Below are positions 38,300 through 48,744 of a stretch of DNA of 64,000 nucleotides, piece by piece. Made by a program: the position numbers and the translations under genes. Under the pieces are notes generated by a model. It saw only the letters and a program-made list of their open reading frames with translations, searched no databases and had not been told where the DNA came from. Source of the stretch: Alicyclobacillus sp. ALC3. Lineage in GTDB: Bacteria > Bacillota > Bacilli > Alicyclobacillales > Alicyclobacillaceae. Position 1 is the stretch's first letter; each line of letters starts with the position of its first letter. The DNA lies in the NCBI RefSeq assembly GCF_028751195.1, contig NZ_CP066784.1, positions 186,001 to 250,000 of the forward strand, given 5' to 3'.

Positions 38300-39605
38300 G
38301 AGGCACTCCGAGCACAAGTGTCGAGAGGTCTTCGAGCGCCCGTTCCGACAGAGCCAAAGCGCGGTCGCGTTTTTCTCGAATCCTCGTCGCAAGTGGTGGA
38401 ATAATTCCGAACGTCGCGTTCATCGGCTGAAAGTTCCTCGGGTCTGCGTGTGTGATGTAGTGCGCAAGGCTGCCAATCGCGGTGGTCTGGGGAAAGCTGA
38501 CCAGCGGCTGTCCTTTTACCAAGCGCGCGGCGTTTCGACCAGCGACCAGACCAGCCGCTGCTGACTCCACGTATCCTTCTACACCTGTCAGTTGGCCAGC
38601 AAAAAACAAGGTCTCACGCCGTCTGGTCTGGTATGTCGCAAGAAGAGCCTGCGGGCTGTTGATGTACGTGTTCCTATGCATCACACCGTATCTCACAAAT
38701 TCCGCCTGCTCCAGCCCAGGAATCATGCGGAACACACGGGATTGCTCGCCCCACTTCAAATGCGTCTGGAATCCAACGAGGTTTAGCAAGGTTGCTGCAG
38801 CGTTGTCCTGGCGCAACTGTACGACCGCGTACGGTCGTCTGCCCGTGCGCGGGTCTGTCAGTCCCACAGGCTTCATTGGTCCAAACAACAGTGTTTTCGC
38901 ACCGCGCTGCGCCATGACTTCAATCGGCATGCAGCCTTCGAAGTACTTCTCCTCTTCAAAGTCGTGCAGAGGAGCGGTTTGAGCGCTGACCAAGGCATCG
39001 TAGAACGCTGTAAACTCCGCTTCCGTAAACGGGCAGTTAATATAGTCCGACGCGCCGCCCTTGTCGTAACGCGAGGCGAGAAAAACCTTATCAAAGTCTA
39101 CCGACTCTTTTGTGATGATCGGCGCAGCCGCATCAAAAAAATACAAGTGGTTCTCCCCGAAGAAGTCTGCAATCGAGGCCGACAGCCGATCCGAGGTGAG
39201 TGGGCCTGTGGCGACCACCACAACCCCATCCTGCGGAACTGCTGACACTTCTTCGCGCACCACTTCGACAAGCGGATGACCCTCCAGCCGTGCTGTTACA
39301 GCTGCAGAAAAGCCTTCACGGTCCACCGCGAGGGCGCCGCCAGCGGGCACCGCGTGCTCGTCAGCAGCCGCCATCACGAGCGAATTAAGTCGACGCATCT
39401 CTTCTTTCAACAGCCCCACCGCATTTGTCAAACCTGCTGCGCGCAGTGAATTGGTGCACACTAGTTCAGCAAATTGACTTGTGTGGTGGGCTGGGGTTTT
39501 GCGAATCGGTCGCATTTCATACAGTTTAACTCGAACGCCTTGCTGCGCAATCTGCCATGCGGCCTCAGATCCGGCAAGGCCAGCGCCGATTACAGTCACG
39601 ACCAC
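38286..39605 (-). CDS. trmFO: Folate-dependent tRNA(uracil-54) methyltransferase TrmFO
   Basis: FAD protein that makes ribothymidine at U54 of tRNA using methylenetetrahydrofolate. The 439-residue product begins with [19 protein letters not shown] (dinucleotide-binding fold) and carries [19 protein letters not shown] and [15 protein letters not shown], with [14 protein letters not shown] near the C-terminus, all family hallmarks. It sits between topA and xerC as in Bacillus. Confidence 0.95.
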   Translation of the reverse strand: MVVTVIGAGLAGSEAAWQIAQQGVRVKLYEMRPIRKTPAHHTSQFAELVCTNSLRAAGLTNAVGLLKEEMRRLNSLVMAAADEHAVPAGGALAVDREGFSAAVTARLEGHPLVEVVREEVSAVPQDGVVVVATGPLTSDRLSASIADFFGENHLYFFDAAAPIITKESVDFDKVFLASRYDKGGASDYINCPFTEAEFTAFYDALVSAQTAPLHDFEEEKYFEGCMPIEVMAQRGAKTLLFGPMKPVGLTDPRTGRRPYAVVQLRQDNAAATLLNLVGFQTHLKWGEQSRVFRMIPGLEQAEFVRYGVMHRNTYINSPQALLATYQTRRRETLFFAGQLTGVEGYVESAAAGLVAGRNAARLVKGQPLVSFPQTTAIGSLAHYITHADPRNFQPMNATFGIIPPLATRIREKRDRALALSERALEDLSTLVLGVPHERP

Positions 39606-39638
39606 GGTGGCACCCCCCTACCGGCTGTGTCGATACAA

Positions 39639-41753
39639 CTACGACCTCACGTTGGCCTGAGCGCGCGTGGGTTCCGCAGCGGCTGTGCCGGCGTGTGCAG
39701 ACTCGTTGCTGCAGACGATTGTGACTTGCCCTTTGTTGCGCTTCTCCACCAGCGGATGAGAACACGTCGGGCACAGTTGCCCTGTCGGCTGATTCCAAAG
39801 CACGTAGTCGCAATCGGGATAGCCGCTGCAGCCATAAAACACTTTACGCTTCTTCCCCCTGCGCTCCACGAGCGGCTTGCCGCAGTGTGGACAGTTGACC
39901 CCGACTTCTTTGGTAATCGGTTTCGTGTTGCGACAGTCCGGGAATCCCGGGCAGGCCAGAAACTTGCCATATCGCCCCTGCTTAATAACCATCATGCGAC
40001 CGCATTTTTCGCACTCCACGTCAGACACTTCATCTTCAATATGGACGTGTTCGAGTGTGCTTTCCGCCCGCTCAAGGTCAGCCTCGAACGACTCGTAAAA
40101 CTGTCCGAGCAGTTTGACCCAGTCCACGTCACCGTCTTCCACCTCATCTAGCTCTTTCTCCAGGTGAGCCGTGAAGTCGACGTCAATCAGTTGGTGGAAG
40201 TTCTCAATTAACAGGTCCACGACGATTTCACCGAGTTCTGTGGGCACAAATCGCTTTTGTTCCAGAACCACGTAACCGCGCTTCAAAATCGTATCGATGG
40301 TCGGCGCGTACGTGCTAGGTCGGCCAATCCCCAGTTCCTCCATAGATTTCACCAAACTCGACTCGGAGAAACGCGGAGGTGGTTGTGTGAAGTGCTGTTC
40401 CGGTTTCAACCCAGGGTCGGGGAGATTTTGTCCGTCCTCCACCGGCGGCAACAGCTTCGACGTGTCGTCCTCATTCGTGTTGTCATCCGTTCCTTCGGTG
40501 TACACCGCCATAAAGCCAGGAAACTTCAGCACAGAACCGGTCGCTCTAAACAACGCACGTCCCGCGCGAATGTCCACCGTTGTGGTGTCGAGCAGTGCAG
40601 GGGTCATCTGACTCGCCACGAAGCGCTCCCAGATGAGCTTGTAGAGCCTGTATTGGTCTCGACTGAGAAATGACTTTACAGACTCTGGGTCACGTTCCAC
40701 GCTCGTCGGTCTGACACCTTCGTGAGCGTCTTGTGCACTCGATTTCGTGCTGTACTGTTTGGCCTCCGTGGGAACGTACGCGGCACCGTAACGGTCTTTA
40801 ATCAAAGCGCGCGCCTCAACTTGCGCCGACTCGGATATCCGTGTAGAGTCCGTCCGCATGTAAGTGATTAACCCCACGCTGCCTTCCGCCCCGACATCGA
40901 GACCTTCGTACAGCTGTTGCGCCACCGACATCGTCTTATACGCCCGGAAACCGAGTTTACGCGCTGCCTCCTGTTGTAGGCTGCTGGTGGTGAAAGGTGC
41001 GCTCGGATTGCGCCGACGCTCTGAACGCTTCACTTTTTCCACTTGGTAAGTCGCACCCGTCAAAGCAGCCAGCAACTCGTCGACAGCGCCGCGGTTCGAC
41101 AGCGGCGTTTTTTCCTGGCCGTAGCCGACGAAGCGAGCGGTGAGTGCACCTTCGTCGAGAACGAACAGCGCGTCTACACTCCAGTACTCCTCTGGGATAA
41201 ACGCCCGAATCTCGCGCTCACGGTCGACGATCAGGCGAACAGCGACAGACTGCACACGACCAGCCGACAGACCTTTTTTGACCTTTCGCCACAGTAGCGG
41301 ACTCAAGCGATAGCCAACTAATCTGTCTAAAATACGCCGAGTCTGCTGGGCGCGAATCAAGTCTTGATCTAACTTGCGCGGCTCTGTAAAGGCGTCTTTG
41401 ACAGCGTCCTTTGTAATTTCATGAAAGACAACGCGGCATGCGTCGTTTGGGTCGAGTTCCAGCAACTGCGCCAAGTGCCAGGCAATCGCCTCTCCCTCGC
41501 GGTCCGGGTCAGCCGCCAGAAACACGCGCTTCGCCTTTTTGCTGGCTGTGCGCAGAGACTTGATGAGGTCTCCCTTACCGCGAATCGTAATGTAGTGGGG
41601 TTCAAAGTCATGGTCCACATCGACGCCGAGCTTGCTCTTCGGCAGATCCCGCACGTGTCCCATGGACGCCTTCACTGAGTAGCGCTTCCCCAGGTATTTT
41701 TCGATCGTTTTCGCCTTGGCTGGCGATTCGACGATGACGAGGTAATCGGCCAA
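39639..41753 (-). CDS. topA: DNA topoisomerase I
   Basis: Relaxes negative supercoils. It is 704 residues from a TTG at 41753 that has AAGGAGG upstream (mature start ADYLVIVESPAKAKTIEKYL). The Toprim domain has AADPDREGEAIAWHL, the catalytic Tyr is in GLITYMRTDSTRIS (near 295), and three C-terminal zinc ribbons follow: CEKCG...CPGFPDC, CPHCG...CSGYPDC, and a last one with CPTC...CSN that lacks the fourth cysteine. The gene lies between dprA and trmFO. Confidence 0.96.
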   Translation of the reverse strand: MADYLVIVESPAKAKTIEKYLGKRYSVKASMGHVRDLPKSKLGVDVDHDFEPHYITIRGKGDLIKSLRTASKKAKRVFLAADPDREGEAIAWHLAQLLELDPNDACRVVFHEITKDAVKDAFTEPRKLDQDLIRAQQTRRILDRLVGYRLSPLLWRKVKKGLSAGRVQSVAVRLIVDREREIRAFIPEEYWSVDALFVLDEGALTARFVGYGQEKTPLSNRGAVDELLAALTGATYQVEKVKRSERRRNPSAPFTTSSLQQEAARKLGFRAYKTMSVAQQLYEGLDVGAEGSVGLITYMRTDSTRISESAQVEARALIKDRYGAAYVPTEAKQYSTKSSAQDAHEGVRPTSVERDPESVKSFLSRDQYRLYKLIWERFVASQMTPALLDTTTVDIRAGRALFRATGSVLKFPGFMAVYTEGTDDNTNEDDTSKLLPPVEDGQNLPDPGLKPEQHFTQPPPRFSESSLVKSMEELGIGRPSTYAPTIDTILKRGYVVLEQKRFVPTELGEIVVDLLIENFHQLIDVDFTAHLEKELDEVEDGDVDWVKLLGQFYESFEADLERAESTLEHVHIEDEVSDVECEKCGRMMVIKQGRYGKFLACPGFPDCRNTKPITKEVGVNCPHCGKPLVERRGKKRKVFYGCSGYPDCDYVLWNQPTGQLCPTCSHPLVEKRNKGQVTIVCSNESAHAGTAAAEPTRAQANVRS

Positions 41754-41851
41754 TGGTTTTCCTCCTTGATTCGGAACGTCCACGGCGGTGCAAAAGTTGC
41801 TCACATCTTAGCACCTGCAAAAACCACTTTGCAAACCTTACCAGTTTCACA

Positions 41852-42946
41852 CTAGTGCCCGCGGCGACGACGCTGGTACAACCCTCCAGGTACTCGTTCA
41901 ATAAAGCCAGCGAGTTCGAGTTCAAGGAGACCTGCAAACACTTCAGATGCTGATGTCTGGAGTTGATGCTCAAGTTGCGTTGCCGTCACGGGAGCATCCA
42001 GATAGTCGTACATGGAACGCCAACGCGCAGGCACAGTTCGTTGGTCCACTGAACTGCATGATAACCCCCAGTCTGTCAACACATCCAGCGGATCAACCAA
42101 AATGCGGGCCCCATCCTGCAGAAGCTTGTGCGAACCGCGAAAGTGCACAGACGTAATTGGGCCAGGCACCGCGTAAATGTCGCGTCCGAGATCGAGCGCC
42201 GCTTCCACGGTCCGCAGCGCACCACTTCTCTCCCCCGCCTGAACGACGATGACAGCCTGTGCCAGTGCCGCGATTAGGCGGTTGCGCTCCGGAAATCGAT
42301 ACTTTTCAACAAGGCTACCAGGCGGGTATTCACTGACGACCCAGCCTCGCTCGCAGATTTTCTCGTAGAGCGCCTGATGGCTGGAAGGATAGCATACATC
42401 GACTCCGCATGCCAATACAGCCCCTGTCGTCCCACCAGCGTTGAGTGCCGTTTTGTGCGCTTCAGCGTCAATGCCAAGTGCCAATCCCGATACGACATCG
42501 CAACCACCCTGAACCAACGTTTCGGTCACCCAACGGGTGGCCTCGAGTCCGTACGAAGAAGCTCGCCTAGTCCCCACAACTGCCACTCTGTGTTGTGCGA
42601 GTCCGAGCGACTTACGCCGCCCGCGGAGAAACACAATGTGAGGTGCATCGTCGAGGTCGTTCAACGCGCCGGGCCAGTCGTCATCACCTGGCAACAGGCA
42701 GTGAACGCCGCGTTCAGCGAGGTGCTCCTCAACTAAATCATCAGAAAAAGCGTGCCTCCAACCGTCCAAGCGCTCTGCCGTCTGTTCGTGCATTTTACAT
42801 ACGGCACGCCAGTCCGCACGGTCTGCCGACCAGACAGCTTGCGCACTGCCAAGCCCGCGCACGAGTTTGCGCGCGACAGAAGGTTCAAGCGCAGGACAGA
42901 GAGCCAAGGCAATCCGCAAAACTCGCTCGTTCACTGGCGCCATCAT
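41852..42946 (-). CDS. dprA: DNA-processing protein DprA
   Basis: Loads RecA on incoming single-stranded DNA during transformation. The 364-residue protein has an N-terminal SAM-like region, the Rossmann-like domain with VAVVGTRRASSYG, DVVSGLALGIDAEAH and ERNRLIAALAQAVIVVQA, and a C-terminal winged-helix domain (about 300-355). A positively charged tail RRRRGH ends it. The ATG follows GAGGTGG. Together with ComM in the window this supports natural competence potential, though the uptake genes are not here. Confidence 0.94.
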   Translation of the reverse strand: MMAPVNERVLRIALALCPALEPSVARKLVRGLGSAQAVWSADRADWRAVCKMHEQTAERLDGWRHAFSDDLVEEHLAERGVHCLLPGDDDWPGALNDLDDAPHIVFLRGRRKSLGLAQHRVAVVGTRRASSYGLEATRWVTETLVQGGCDVVSGLALGIDAEAHKTALNAGGTTGAVLACGVDVCYPSSHQALYEKICERGWVVSEYPPGSLVEKYRFPERNRLIAALAQAVIVVQAGERSGALRTVEAALDLGRDIYAVPGPITSVHFRGSHKLLQDGARILVDPLDVLTDWGLSCSSVDQRTVPARWRSMYDYLDAPVTATQLEHQLQTSASEVFAGLLELELAGFIERVPGGLYQRRRRGH

Positions 42947-43047
42947 GCCACCTCTTTACTCCCATCATCCGATCACGGTCTCATTGTCAAGCAGACCTGC
43001 CGAGCTGTCCACTTCCATGGCAGATGTTTGGTGAGTCCTGGAGACGC

Positions 43048-43085
43048 AAAAACGCAGGGGGCACTTTCTGCCACCCTGCGTTTTT
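43048..43085 (-). terminator. Intrinsic terminator after sucD
   Basis: AAAAACGCAGGG (43048-43059) pairs with CCCTGCGTTTTT (43074-43085). T runs on both sides make it potentially bidirectional. It separates sucCD from dprA. Confidence 0.9.
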
Positions 43086-43102
43086 CGCACATTGCCTAGC
43101 AA

Positions 43103-44008
43103 TTACGCCTTCACCTTGCACTTTTCCAGTAACCCGCGCTCTTCGAGCAACGCCTGCAGTGTGGAGCCCATCTCGGACGGTGTCGGCGCCACGCGAATGC
43201 CGCACTCCTCAAACTTGGCAATCTTCGAGGCCGCCGTACCGCTACCGCCAGAGACAATCGCACCGGCGTGACCCATGCGACGTCCCGGAGGGGCAGTTGC
43301 GCCAGCGATGAAGCCTACGACCGGTTTCTTCATGTGGTCCCGGATCCACTCCGCAGCTTGTTCCTCCGCAGTGCCGCCGATTTCGCCGATCATGATGAGG
43401 GCTTCTGTGTCTGGGTCTTCATTGAACATCTTCAGGACGTCTAGAAAATTCGTTCCATTCACGGGGTCTCCGCCAATTCCCACCGCTGTTGACTGGCCAA
43501 TCCCGCGGACTGTCAGCTGGTACACTGCCTCATAGGTGAGCGTTCCGCTGCGCGAAATCACGCCGACGTGACCAGGAGTGTGGATGTACCCGGGCATAAT
43601 ACCAATCTTGCACTCGCCGGGCGTAATCACACCTGGGCAGTTGGGTCCAATCAGGCGTGTGTGACGCCCTTCCATGTAGCGGCGTACTTTAACCATGTCG
43701 AGCACCGGGATGCCCTCGGTGATGCAGATAACGAGGTCAAGTTCCGCATCAACGGCTTCCATGATGGAATCCGCTGCAAACGCAGGTGGCACGTAAATGA
43801 CAGACGCGTTGGCGCCAGTCTCCTCCACGGCCTCCGCTACAGAGTTGAACACGGGCAAGCCCTCTACTGTCGTGCCACCCTTGCCTGGTGTCACACCGCC
43901 GACCATCTGCGTACCGTATTCAATCGCTTGCTTGGTGTGAAACAGGCCCGTTGCACCAGTAATCCCTTGTGTAATGACCTTTGTGTCCTTGTTGACAAGA
44001 ATGCTCAT
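43103..44008 (-). CDS. sucD: Succinyl-CoA synthetase, alpha subunit
   Basis: TCA-cycle enzyme interconverting succinyl-CoA and succinate with nucleotide triphosphate formation. It is 301 residues from the ATG at 44008 (GGAGG upstream), with the CoA-binding N-terminal domain ([18 protein letters not shown]), [14 protein letters not shown] and the active-site histidine in [18 protein letters not shown]. It follows sucC by 16 bases. Confidence 0.96.
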   Translation of the reverse strand: MSILVNKDTKVITQGITGATGLFHTKQAIEYGTQMVGGVTPGKGGTTVEGLPVFNSVAEAVEETGANASVIYVPPAFAADSIMEAVDAELDLVICITEGIPVLDMVKVRRYMEGRHTRLIGPNCPGVITPGECKIGIMPGYIHTPGHVGVISRSGTLTYEAVYQLTVRGIGQSTAVGIGGDPVNGTNFLDVLKMFNEDPDTEALIMIGEIGGTAEEQAAEWIRDHMKKPVVGFIAGATAPPGRRMGHAGAIVSGGSGTAASKIAKFEECGIRVAPTPSEMGSTLQALLEERGLLEKCKVKA

Positions 44009-44024
44009 GGGTCGTCTCCCCTCC

Positions 44025-45179
44025 TCAGACCATAGCCACCATTTTTTGTGCTGCGTCCGCGAGTGAGTCAGCGGCAACGATATTCAGGCCAGATGCCCCA
44101 AGAATCTCTTTGCCAAGGTCTACATTGGTGCCTTCCAGCCGCACGACGAGTGGCTTGTTCAGGCCGATCTGACGAGCAGCCGCCACGACGCCGTTGGCAA
44201 TGACATCGCACTTCATGATGCCTCCGAAGATGTTGACGAGAATTCCCTGTACCTTCTCGTCCGACAGGATGATTTTAAACGCTTCTGTGACCTTCTCTTC
44301 CGACGCACCACCGCCGACATCAAGGAAGTTGGCCGGCGCCCCGCCATAGTACTTAATCGTGTCCATCGTCGCCATGGCAAGGCCTGCACCGTTTACCATG
44401 CAGCCGATGTTCCCATCGAGGGCGATGTAACTAAGGTCGTACTTGGAAGCTTCAATCTCCTTTGGATCTTCTTCCTCCAAGTCCCGCAATTCCTGAATGT
44501 CCGGGTGGCGATACAAAGCGTTGTCATCGAAGTTCAGCTTCGCATCGAGTGCCATGACGTCGCCATCGCCAGTTACAACCAGCGGGTTGATCTCGGCGAT
44601 CGAGCAGTCCTTAGCGACAAAACACGTATAAAGTCCGGTCATGAATTTTACAGCCTTGTTCACGAGTTTGTCGGGGATTTGGATCGAGAATGCCAGTTTT
44701 CGCGCCTGAAACGGCAACAGTCCAACAGCGGGGTCAATGATTTCGCGGAAGATTTTCTCCGGAGTCTTGGCAGCTACCTCTTCAATCTCCATGCCGCCCT
44801 CCGCGGACGCCATCATGACGACTCGTCCGAGCGCGCGGTCTAGCACAAGACCTATGTAGTACTCTTTCTGGATGTTCGTCAACTGCTCAATCAACAGCCG
44901 TTTGACAACTTTCCCCTGCGGCCCGGTTTGGTGGGTCACGAGCGTCTTGCCGAGCAACTCACGCGCGTGTGTCTCAACTTCCCCCAAAGACTTCGCCAAC
45001 TTGACGCCGCCAGCTTTGCCGCGGCCGCCTGCATGAATCTGTGCTTTTACCACACCTTGTCCACCAAGTCCCTTGGCCACTTCCAGCGCTTCTTCCACAC
45101 TGAAGGCGACCTTTCCCTGGGGCACAGCGACGCCGTACTCTGCAAGTACGGACTTGGCTTGATACTCGTGAATGTTCAT
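44025..45179 (-). CDS. sucC: Succinyl-CoA synthetase, beta subunit
   Basis: Nucleotide-binding subunit with an ATP-grasp fold. The 384-residue product starts [20 protein letters not shown] and carries [51 protein letters not shown] and [15 protein letters not shown], all typical. The ATG has GGGAGG upstream. A promoter and a GC-rich leader hairpin precede it. Confidence 0.96.
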   Translation of the reverse strand: MNIHEYQAKSVLAEYGVAVPQGKVAFSVEEALEVAKGLGGQGVVKAQIHAGGRGKAGGVKLAKSLGEVETHARELLGKTLVTHQTGPQGKVVKRLLIEQLTNIQKEYYIGLVLDRALGRVVMMASAEGGMEIEEVAAKTPEKIFREIIDPAVGLLPFQARKLAFSIQIPDKLVNKAVKFMTGLYTCFVAKDCSIAEINPLVVTGDGDVMALDAKLNFDDNALYRHPDIQELRDLEEEDPKEIEASKYDLSYIALDGNIGCMVNGAGLAMATMDTIKYYGGAPANFLDVGGGASEEKVTEAFKIILSDEKVQGILVNIFGGIMKCDVIANGVVAAARQIGLNKPLVVRLEGTNVDLGKEILGASGLNIVAADSLADAAQKMVAMV

Positions 45180-45290
45180 CCGCTGATTCCTCCCTCACCT
45201 GCGTTGTACCGGACAGGCAAAACTCGGGACCCACCGCGAGCGATGCGTCCGGGCACGGAAATCCACTCCTTTGTCAGAAAACGCAAGGCA

Positions 45291-45310
45291 GGGACTGGCT
45301 GTCCAGTCCC
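45291..45310 (-). promoter_or_regulatory. Leader hairpin upstream of sucC
   Basis: GGGACTGG (45291-45298) and CCAGTCCC (45303-45310) form a perfect 8-bp stem with a 4-base loop shortly after the predicted transcript start. It lacks an adjacent T run. A role in message stability is a guess. Confidence 0.4.
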
Positions 45311-45329
45311 CTGAAACAGGTCCTCTATT

Positions 45330-45358
45330 AAGATAGAACACCAGAAGGTGATTTACAA
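45330..45358 (-). promoter_or_regulatory. Probable sigma-A promoter for sucCD
   Basis: TTGTAA (45353-45358) and TATCTT (45330-45335) are 17 bases apart in the minus direction. Confidence 0.55.
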
Positions 45359-45403
45359 CTTACTGAAAAACTCGAACTGCAGTTGAAACTTTGACGCTTG
45401 CGA

Positions 45404-45796
45404 CTAACGAGGAAGTTGAACGTAGAGAACCAAAGCCGCCGCAAACGACACTGCCATGGATAAGACATCCACTGTCAGCAACAGGCGTGCGTATCTGCGG
45501 CGTAGTGCAAACAGGATAGACGCCAAGGCTGCGCTGAGGACGGCAAACAGCCAGGCCAGCAAGATGCTGTTGACTTGACCTGCAAAAGGGATACATCCGA
45601 TGAGGGCAGAGACGGCGGCAGCAGCCGACAAGCAGACCGTCAGCCATACTAACGCATCAAACCGCGACCTCTTTTCGCGGAAGCGATCGGCGCGGCGCTT
45701 TGCTTTCCACACGCGCATATCAATGACACGACCCTTCTCGGTCGCGTTCCCCTGATCCCGTCGAGTACGCTGCGACGTCCCCTTCGATCCCTGCAC
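45404..45796 (-). CDS. Unknown small membrane protein
   Basis: Not recognised. A GTG at 45796 with GGGAGG seven bases upstream gives 130 residues. The first 50 residues are hydrophilic and strongly basic (VWKAKRRADRFREKRSRF), followed by three hydrophobic segments (about 50-68, 75-95 and 105-126) separated by Arg-rich turns (RRRYAR). The topology would put the charged N-terminus in the cytoplasm. The frame is open 57 codons further upstream but without a better ribosome site. It lies between comM (divergent) and sucCD and has no visible terminator. Confidence 0.6.
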   Translation of the reverse strand: MQGSKGTSQRTRRDQGNATEKGRVIDMRVWKAKRRADRFREKRSRFDALVWLTVCLSAAAAVSALIGCIPFAGQVNSILLAWLFAVLSAALASILFALRRRYARLLLTVDVLSMAVSFAAALVLYVQLPR

Positions 45797-46071
45797 GCTT
45801 GTTCCTCCCGTCCCGGAAGATATACCCTTCCCTATCTTCGTTCCGTCGTACTCTGATGGTACCGTCACATTCCTCAATCTGCAATACACTGACGTTCCAA
45901 GAATGTGCCTTGCGACGATTTTTCTGCACGTTATTCGTTCTGAACACATGCTCATACTGTGCATCATCGCACGCTTTGGGCCGTCGTGTTATACCGAGGT
46001 GACGGACGCGCGTGGCAGATCTACCTGCGCGCCGCGGACATTACATCGGTGAACGGAAGGTGAGCCTACAC

Positions 46072-47610
46072 ATGCTTGGCACCGCACACGGAGCCGTACT
46101 AGAAGGGATGGATGCGACGGTCGTGCTCGTCGAAGCAGACGTCACCGCCGGCATTCCGCAATTTCAGATTGTCGGTTTACCGGATTCCGCAGTCAGCGAG
46201 TCGAAACTTCGCATTCGCTCTGCAATCCGGAACGCCGGACTGCAGTTCCCAAGTCAACGCATCACTGTCAACCTCTCCCCTGCCAGTGTGCGCAAACGCG
46301 GCCCCGGCCTCGACTTGGCCATCGCGGTAGCTATTCTGCGTGCATCCGGCCAACTTCCCGGCGATACGGAGCGGCCGGGGCGCGGAACAAAACCTGTCAT
46401 TGTCGGTTTCTGCGCCGAACTCGGCCTCTCTGGTCAACTTGTACCGATTGGTGCACTGGTGAATCTCGCTCTGGCGCTGCGCCAACACGGCCGTGTCGAG
46501 ATGTGTATCAGTACAGGCCAGGTCAGCCGCTGCGTTGCGTTGCCGAACGTCCAGTACTACCCATTTGACTCGCTTGCGTCCGTTGTTCAGGCGCTGTCCG
46601 TCAAGTCCTCCTGGCCAGCCCCCGTTCACCTTGCCACGGACCCATTTTCACCAACAGGCGAAGGGGCTCAAGGCAACGTAGATATGTCTGAAGTCGAAGG
46701 CATGGCAGAGGTCAAACGAGCACTCACTATCGCCGCGTCAGGCGGTCTGCACGCTCTACTCGTAGGTCCGCCCGGTTGTGGCAAAACAATGCTGGCCGAG
46801 AGAGTGTCGACCATCCTCCCTCAGCTCGACGATGAGTCTGCCCTTGAGGTGTATGCCATTCATCAAGCCGCACAGTTGGCTACCCCGCCGTCGCGGACGC
46901 CGCCTCTGCGCAATCCTCATCACAGCGTCACGGCCGCTGGTCTAATCGGCGGCGGGTACCCGCCGCTCCCGGGTGAAGCCACCCTCGCTCACCACGGGGT
47001 ACTGTTGCTTGATGAAATGGCTGAGTTTGACAGAACTGCACTGAACACGCTGCGAGAGCCCCTCGTGAACCGGCACGTCCGACTTGCGCGGTCTGGAAAA
47101 ACAATGACACTCCCTGCGGACTTTCTCCTCCTCGGCACAATGAACCCTTGTCCATGCGGCGCTCGGGGGTTCGGCGAGTGTCGTTGTGCAGAGCGAGAAG
47201 TCGAACGGTACTGGTCTCGCTTATCCGGACCGCTGCTCGACCGGATCGACTTGGTCATAGTCGTGTCACCGACAACACCTTCATTCGCTCGCAAAGTCGA
47301 AGAAACCTCTGCTTCCATGCGGATGCGCGTGTCCGCCGCGCGGGCACTGCTCTCCACTGCAAGTGGAAACCGGTCGCAGACAGGCCACTCGTTTCACCCA
47401 GAGCCGTTGTCAATCTCCGACAGACCCCTGCAACTCTTGACAGAATCCGCGCGTCAACTACGCCTGTCGCAGCGAGCTAGCGCATCCGTCCGACGTATTG
47501 CATCGGCCATCGCTGCTCTCGACGGCCGTACGCACGTGCTGGCGGCAGACGTGCAAGAGGCGCTGGGACTGCGGGCCGTTCCGGTTTCGAGTTCTTCACA
47601 CAGTTGGTAG
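46072..47610 (+). CDS. comM: ComM/YifB-family Mg-chelatase-like ATPase
   Basis: AAA+ helicase-like protein that promotes branch migration during natural transformation. It is 512 residues from the ATG at 46072 (GGAAGGTGAG upstream). The N-terminal S5/Lon-like domain has QIVGLPDSAVSESKLRIRSA and TVNLSPASVRKRGPGLDLA, the AAA+ core has Walker A LVGPPGCGKTMLAER and Walker B LLLDEMAEF, then TMNPCPCGARG with its cysteine cluster and the C-terminal Mg-chelatase domain. It lies on the opposite strand inside an otherwise conserved rplS-rbgA-rnhB-sucCD neighbourhood. Confidence 0.93.
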   Translation: MLGTAHGAVLEGMDATVVLVEADVTAGIPQFQIVGLPDSAVSESKLRIRSAIRNAGLQFPSQRITVNLSPASVRKRGPGLDLAIAVAILRASGQLPGDTERPGRGTKPVIVGFCAELGLSGQLVPIGALVNLALALRQHGRVEMCISTGQVSRCVALPNVQYYPFDSLASVVQALSVKSSWPAPVHLATDPFSPTGEGAQGNVDMSEVEGMAEVKRALTIAASGGLHALLVGPPGCGKTMLAERVSTILPQLDDESALEVYAIHQAAQLATPPSRTPPLRNPHHSVTAAGLIGGGYPPLPGEATLAHHGVLLLDEMAEFDRTALNTLREPLVNRHVRLARSGKTMTLPADFLLLGTMNPCPCGARGFGECRCAEREVERYWSRLSGPLLDRIDLVIVVSPTTPSFARKVEETSASMRMRVSAARALLSTASGNRSQTGHSFHPEPLSISDRPLQLLTESARQLRLSQRASASVRRIASAIAALDGRTHVLAADVQEALGLRAVPVSSSSHSW

Positions 47611-47633
47611 TACGAGTCATCTGGGAGCAGTGG

Positions 47634-48008
47634 CTAAAGACCGAGGTTGCGGATGTGGTCAAACGAGGTGATTTGGCCGAAACGCACGTAAACCGCCACT
47701 GCGTCGATGCGCAGGGGTTGTGCGTCTGTGCGATGCAAGTAGTTGAGCAGAAATGGCACGAGTCGCTGCAATTGATGGGCCTTGGCGCCTGCGATCGACT
47801 CTGCAGGCGACCCGAAAGCGGGGCCGCTACGGCTGCGCACTTCCACGACCACCAGCACGCCCCGGTCATTCGCGACAATGTCGAGTTCCCCGACGCGACA
47901 GCGCCAGTTTCGTTCCAGGACTGTCCAGCCGAGGGTGCGCGTCAAGTACTGACACGCGAATTCCTCAGCGATTCGCCCCGTTTCCTGCCGGGTCAAAGCC
48001 GGCGTCAT
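47634..48008 (-). CDS. yraN: YraN family (UPF0102) endonuclease-like protein
   Basis: 124-residue protein with a predicted Holliday-junction-resolvase/restriction-like fold. GRIAEEFACQYL at the N-terminus and the nuclease-like VGELDIVANDRGVLVVVEVRSR (residues ~39-60, with the Asp and Glu-x-Arg acidic residues) define the family. The ATG overlaps the rnhB stop by four bases, so the two are coupled. This rnhB-yraN pairing is widespread. The substrate is not established. Confidence 0.92.
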   Translation of the reverse strand: MTPALTRQETGRIAEEFACQYLTRTLGWTVLERNWRCRVGELDIVANDRGVLVVVEVRSRSGPAFGSPAESIAGAKAHQLQRLVPFLLNYLHRTDAQPLRIDAVAVYVRFGQITSFDHIRNLGL

Positions 48009-48673
48009 GAACCGACACGAAGGTGTTCCCGCACCGGCGCAAACGACCTCCGGTGGTGAGGAGAGGGTCCGACCTGAGTAAGAGCCAAGAGGTGCTCCGC
48101 TGTGCCATAACCCGCGTTTCTCTCGAAACCATACTCCGGGTGCACCGCAGCTAACTCAGCCATCATCTCATCCCGGCGAACCTTCGCAATGACTGAGGCC
48201 GCAGCAATGGAGAGGCACTTCGCATCACCGTCCACCACAGGTACAGACGGCAGTGCCGTTCCTGCAAAAAGGGGTGGGTACGGCCCGTCCACAAGCGCCA
48301 AGGGCGGCGAAACCGCAAGGCCCTCGAGCGCCCGGGCCATGGCGATGCGAGACGCACTGAGGATGTTGTGCTGATCAATTTCAGCGACGCTTGCGACACC
48401 GATGGCCACCGCCTGTGCTTGTTCTAGGATGACCTTTGCCAGGGACTCCCGTCTAGCCTTCGTCAGTTGCTTGGAATCTCGCACGCCAGACAGAACTCTC
48501 CAGTCCAAACCAAGCACAACAGCCGCAGCGACGACAGGTCCCGCCAAACAACCGCGGCCAACCTCATCCACACCCGCACAGATGACAGCCTGATGCCCTT
48601 CAATAAGTTGCCGTTCATAGTCCCACAGGGTCTGCGCATGCGCCAACTCTCGTGCTTGTCTCTGCGCCGTCAC
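48005..48673 (-). CDS. rnhB: Ribonuclease HII
   Basis: Removes ribonucleotides and RNA-DNA hybrids from DNA. The 222-residue protein has the catalytic motif AGVDEVGRGCLAGPVV near residue 33, a further Asp in ALVDGPYPP, the SIAAASVIAKVRRDEMM block and the C-terminal EHL region. It has a 30-residue helical N-terminal extension as in Bacillus RnhB. The start is a GTG with AAGGGCGG upstream. Confidence 0.95.
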   Translation of the reverse strand: MTAQRQARELAHAQTLWDYERQLIEGHQAVICAGVDEVGRGCLAGPVVAAAVVLGLDWRVLSGVRDSKQLTKARRESLAKVILEQAQAVAIGVASVAEIDQHNILSASRIAMARALEGLAVSPPLALVDGPYPPLFAGTALPSVPVVDGDAKCLSIAAASVIAKVRRDEMMAELAAVHPEYGFERNAGYGTAEHLLALTQVGPSPHHRRSFAPVREHLRVGS

Positions 48674-48744
48674 ACAATCAACCGCCCTTAGCCAAACAAA
48701 GTCTGTTGTCCTCAGTGTACCGACCCACCGACCCCTCCGCTAGA

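Noticed and set aside
45799-46002. 67-codon plus-strand ORF before comM
   Set aside because: No ribosome site and no protein-like features. It overlaps the 5' region of the divergent membrane gene.
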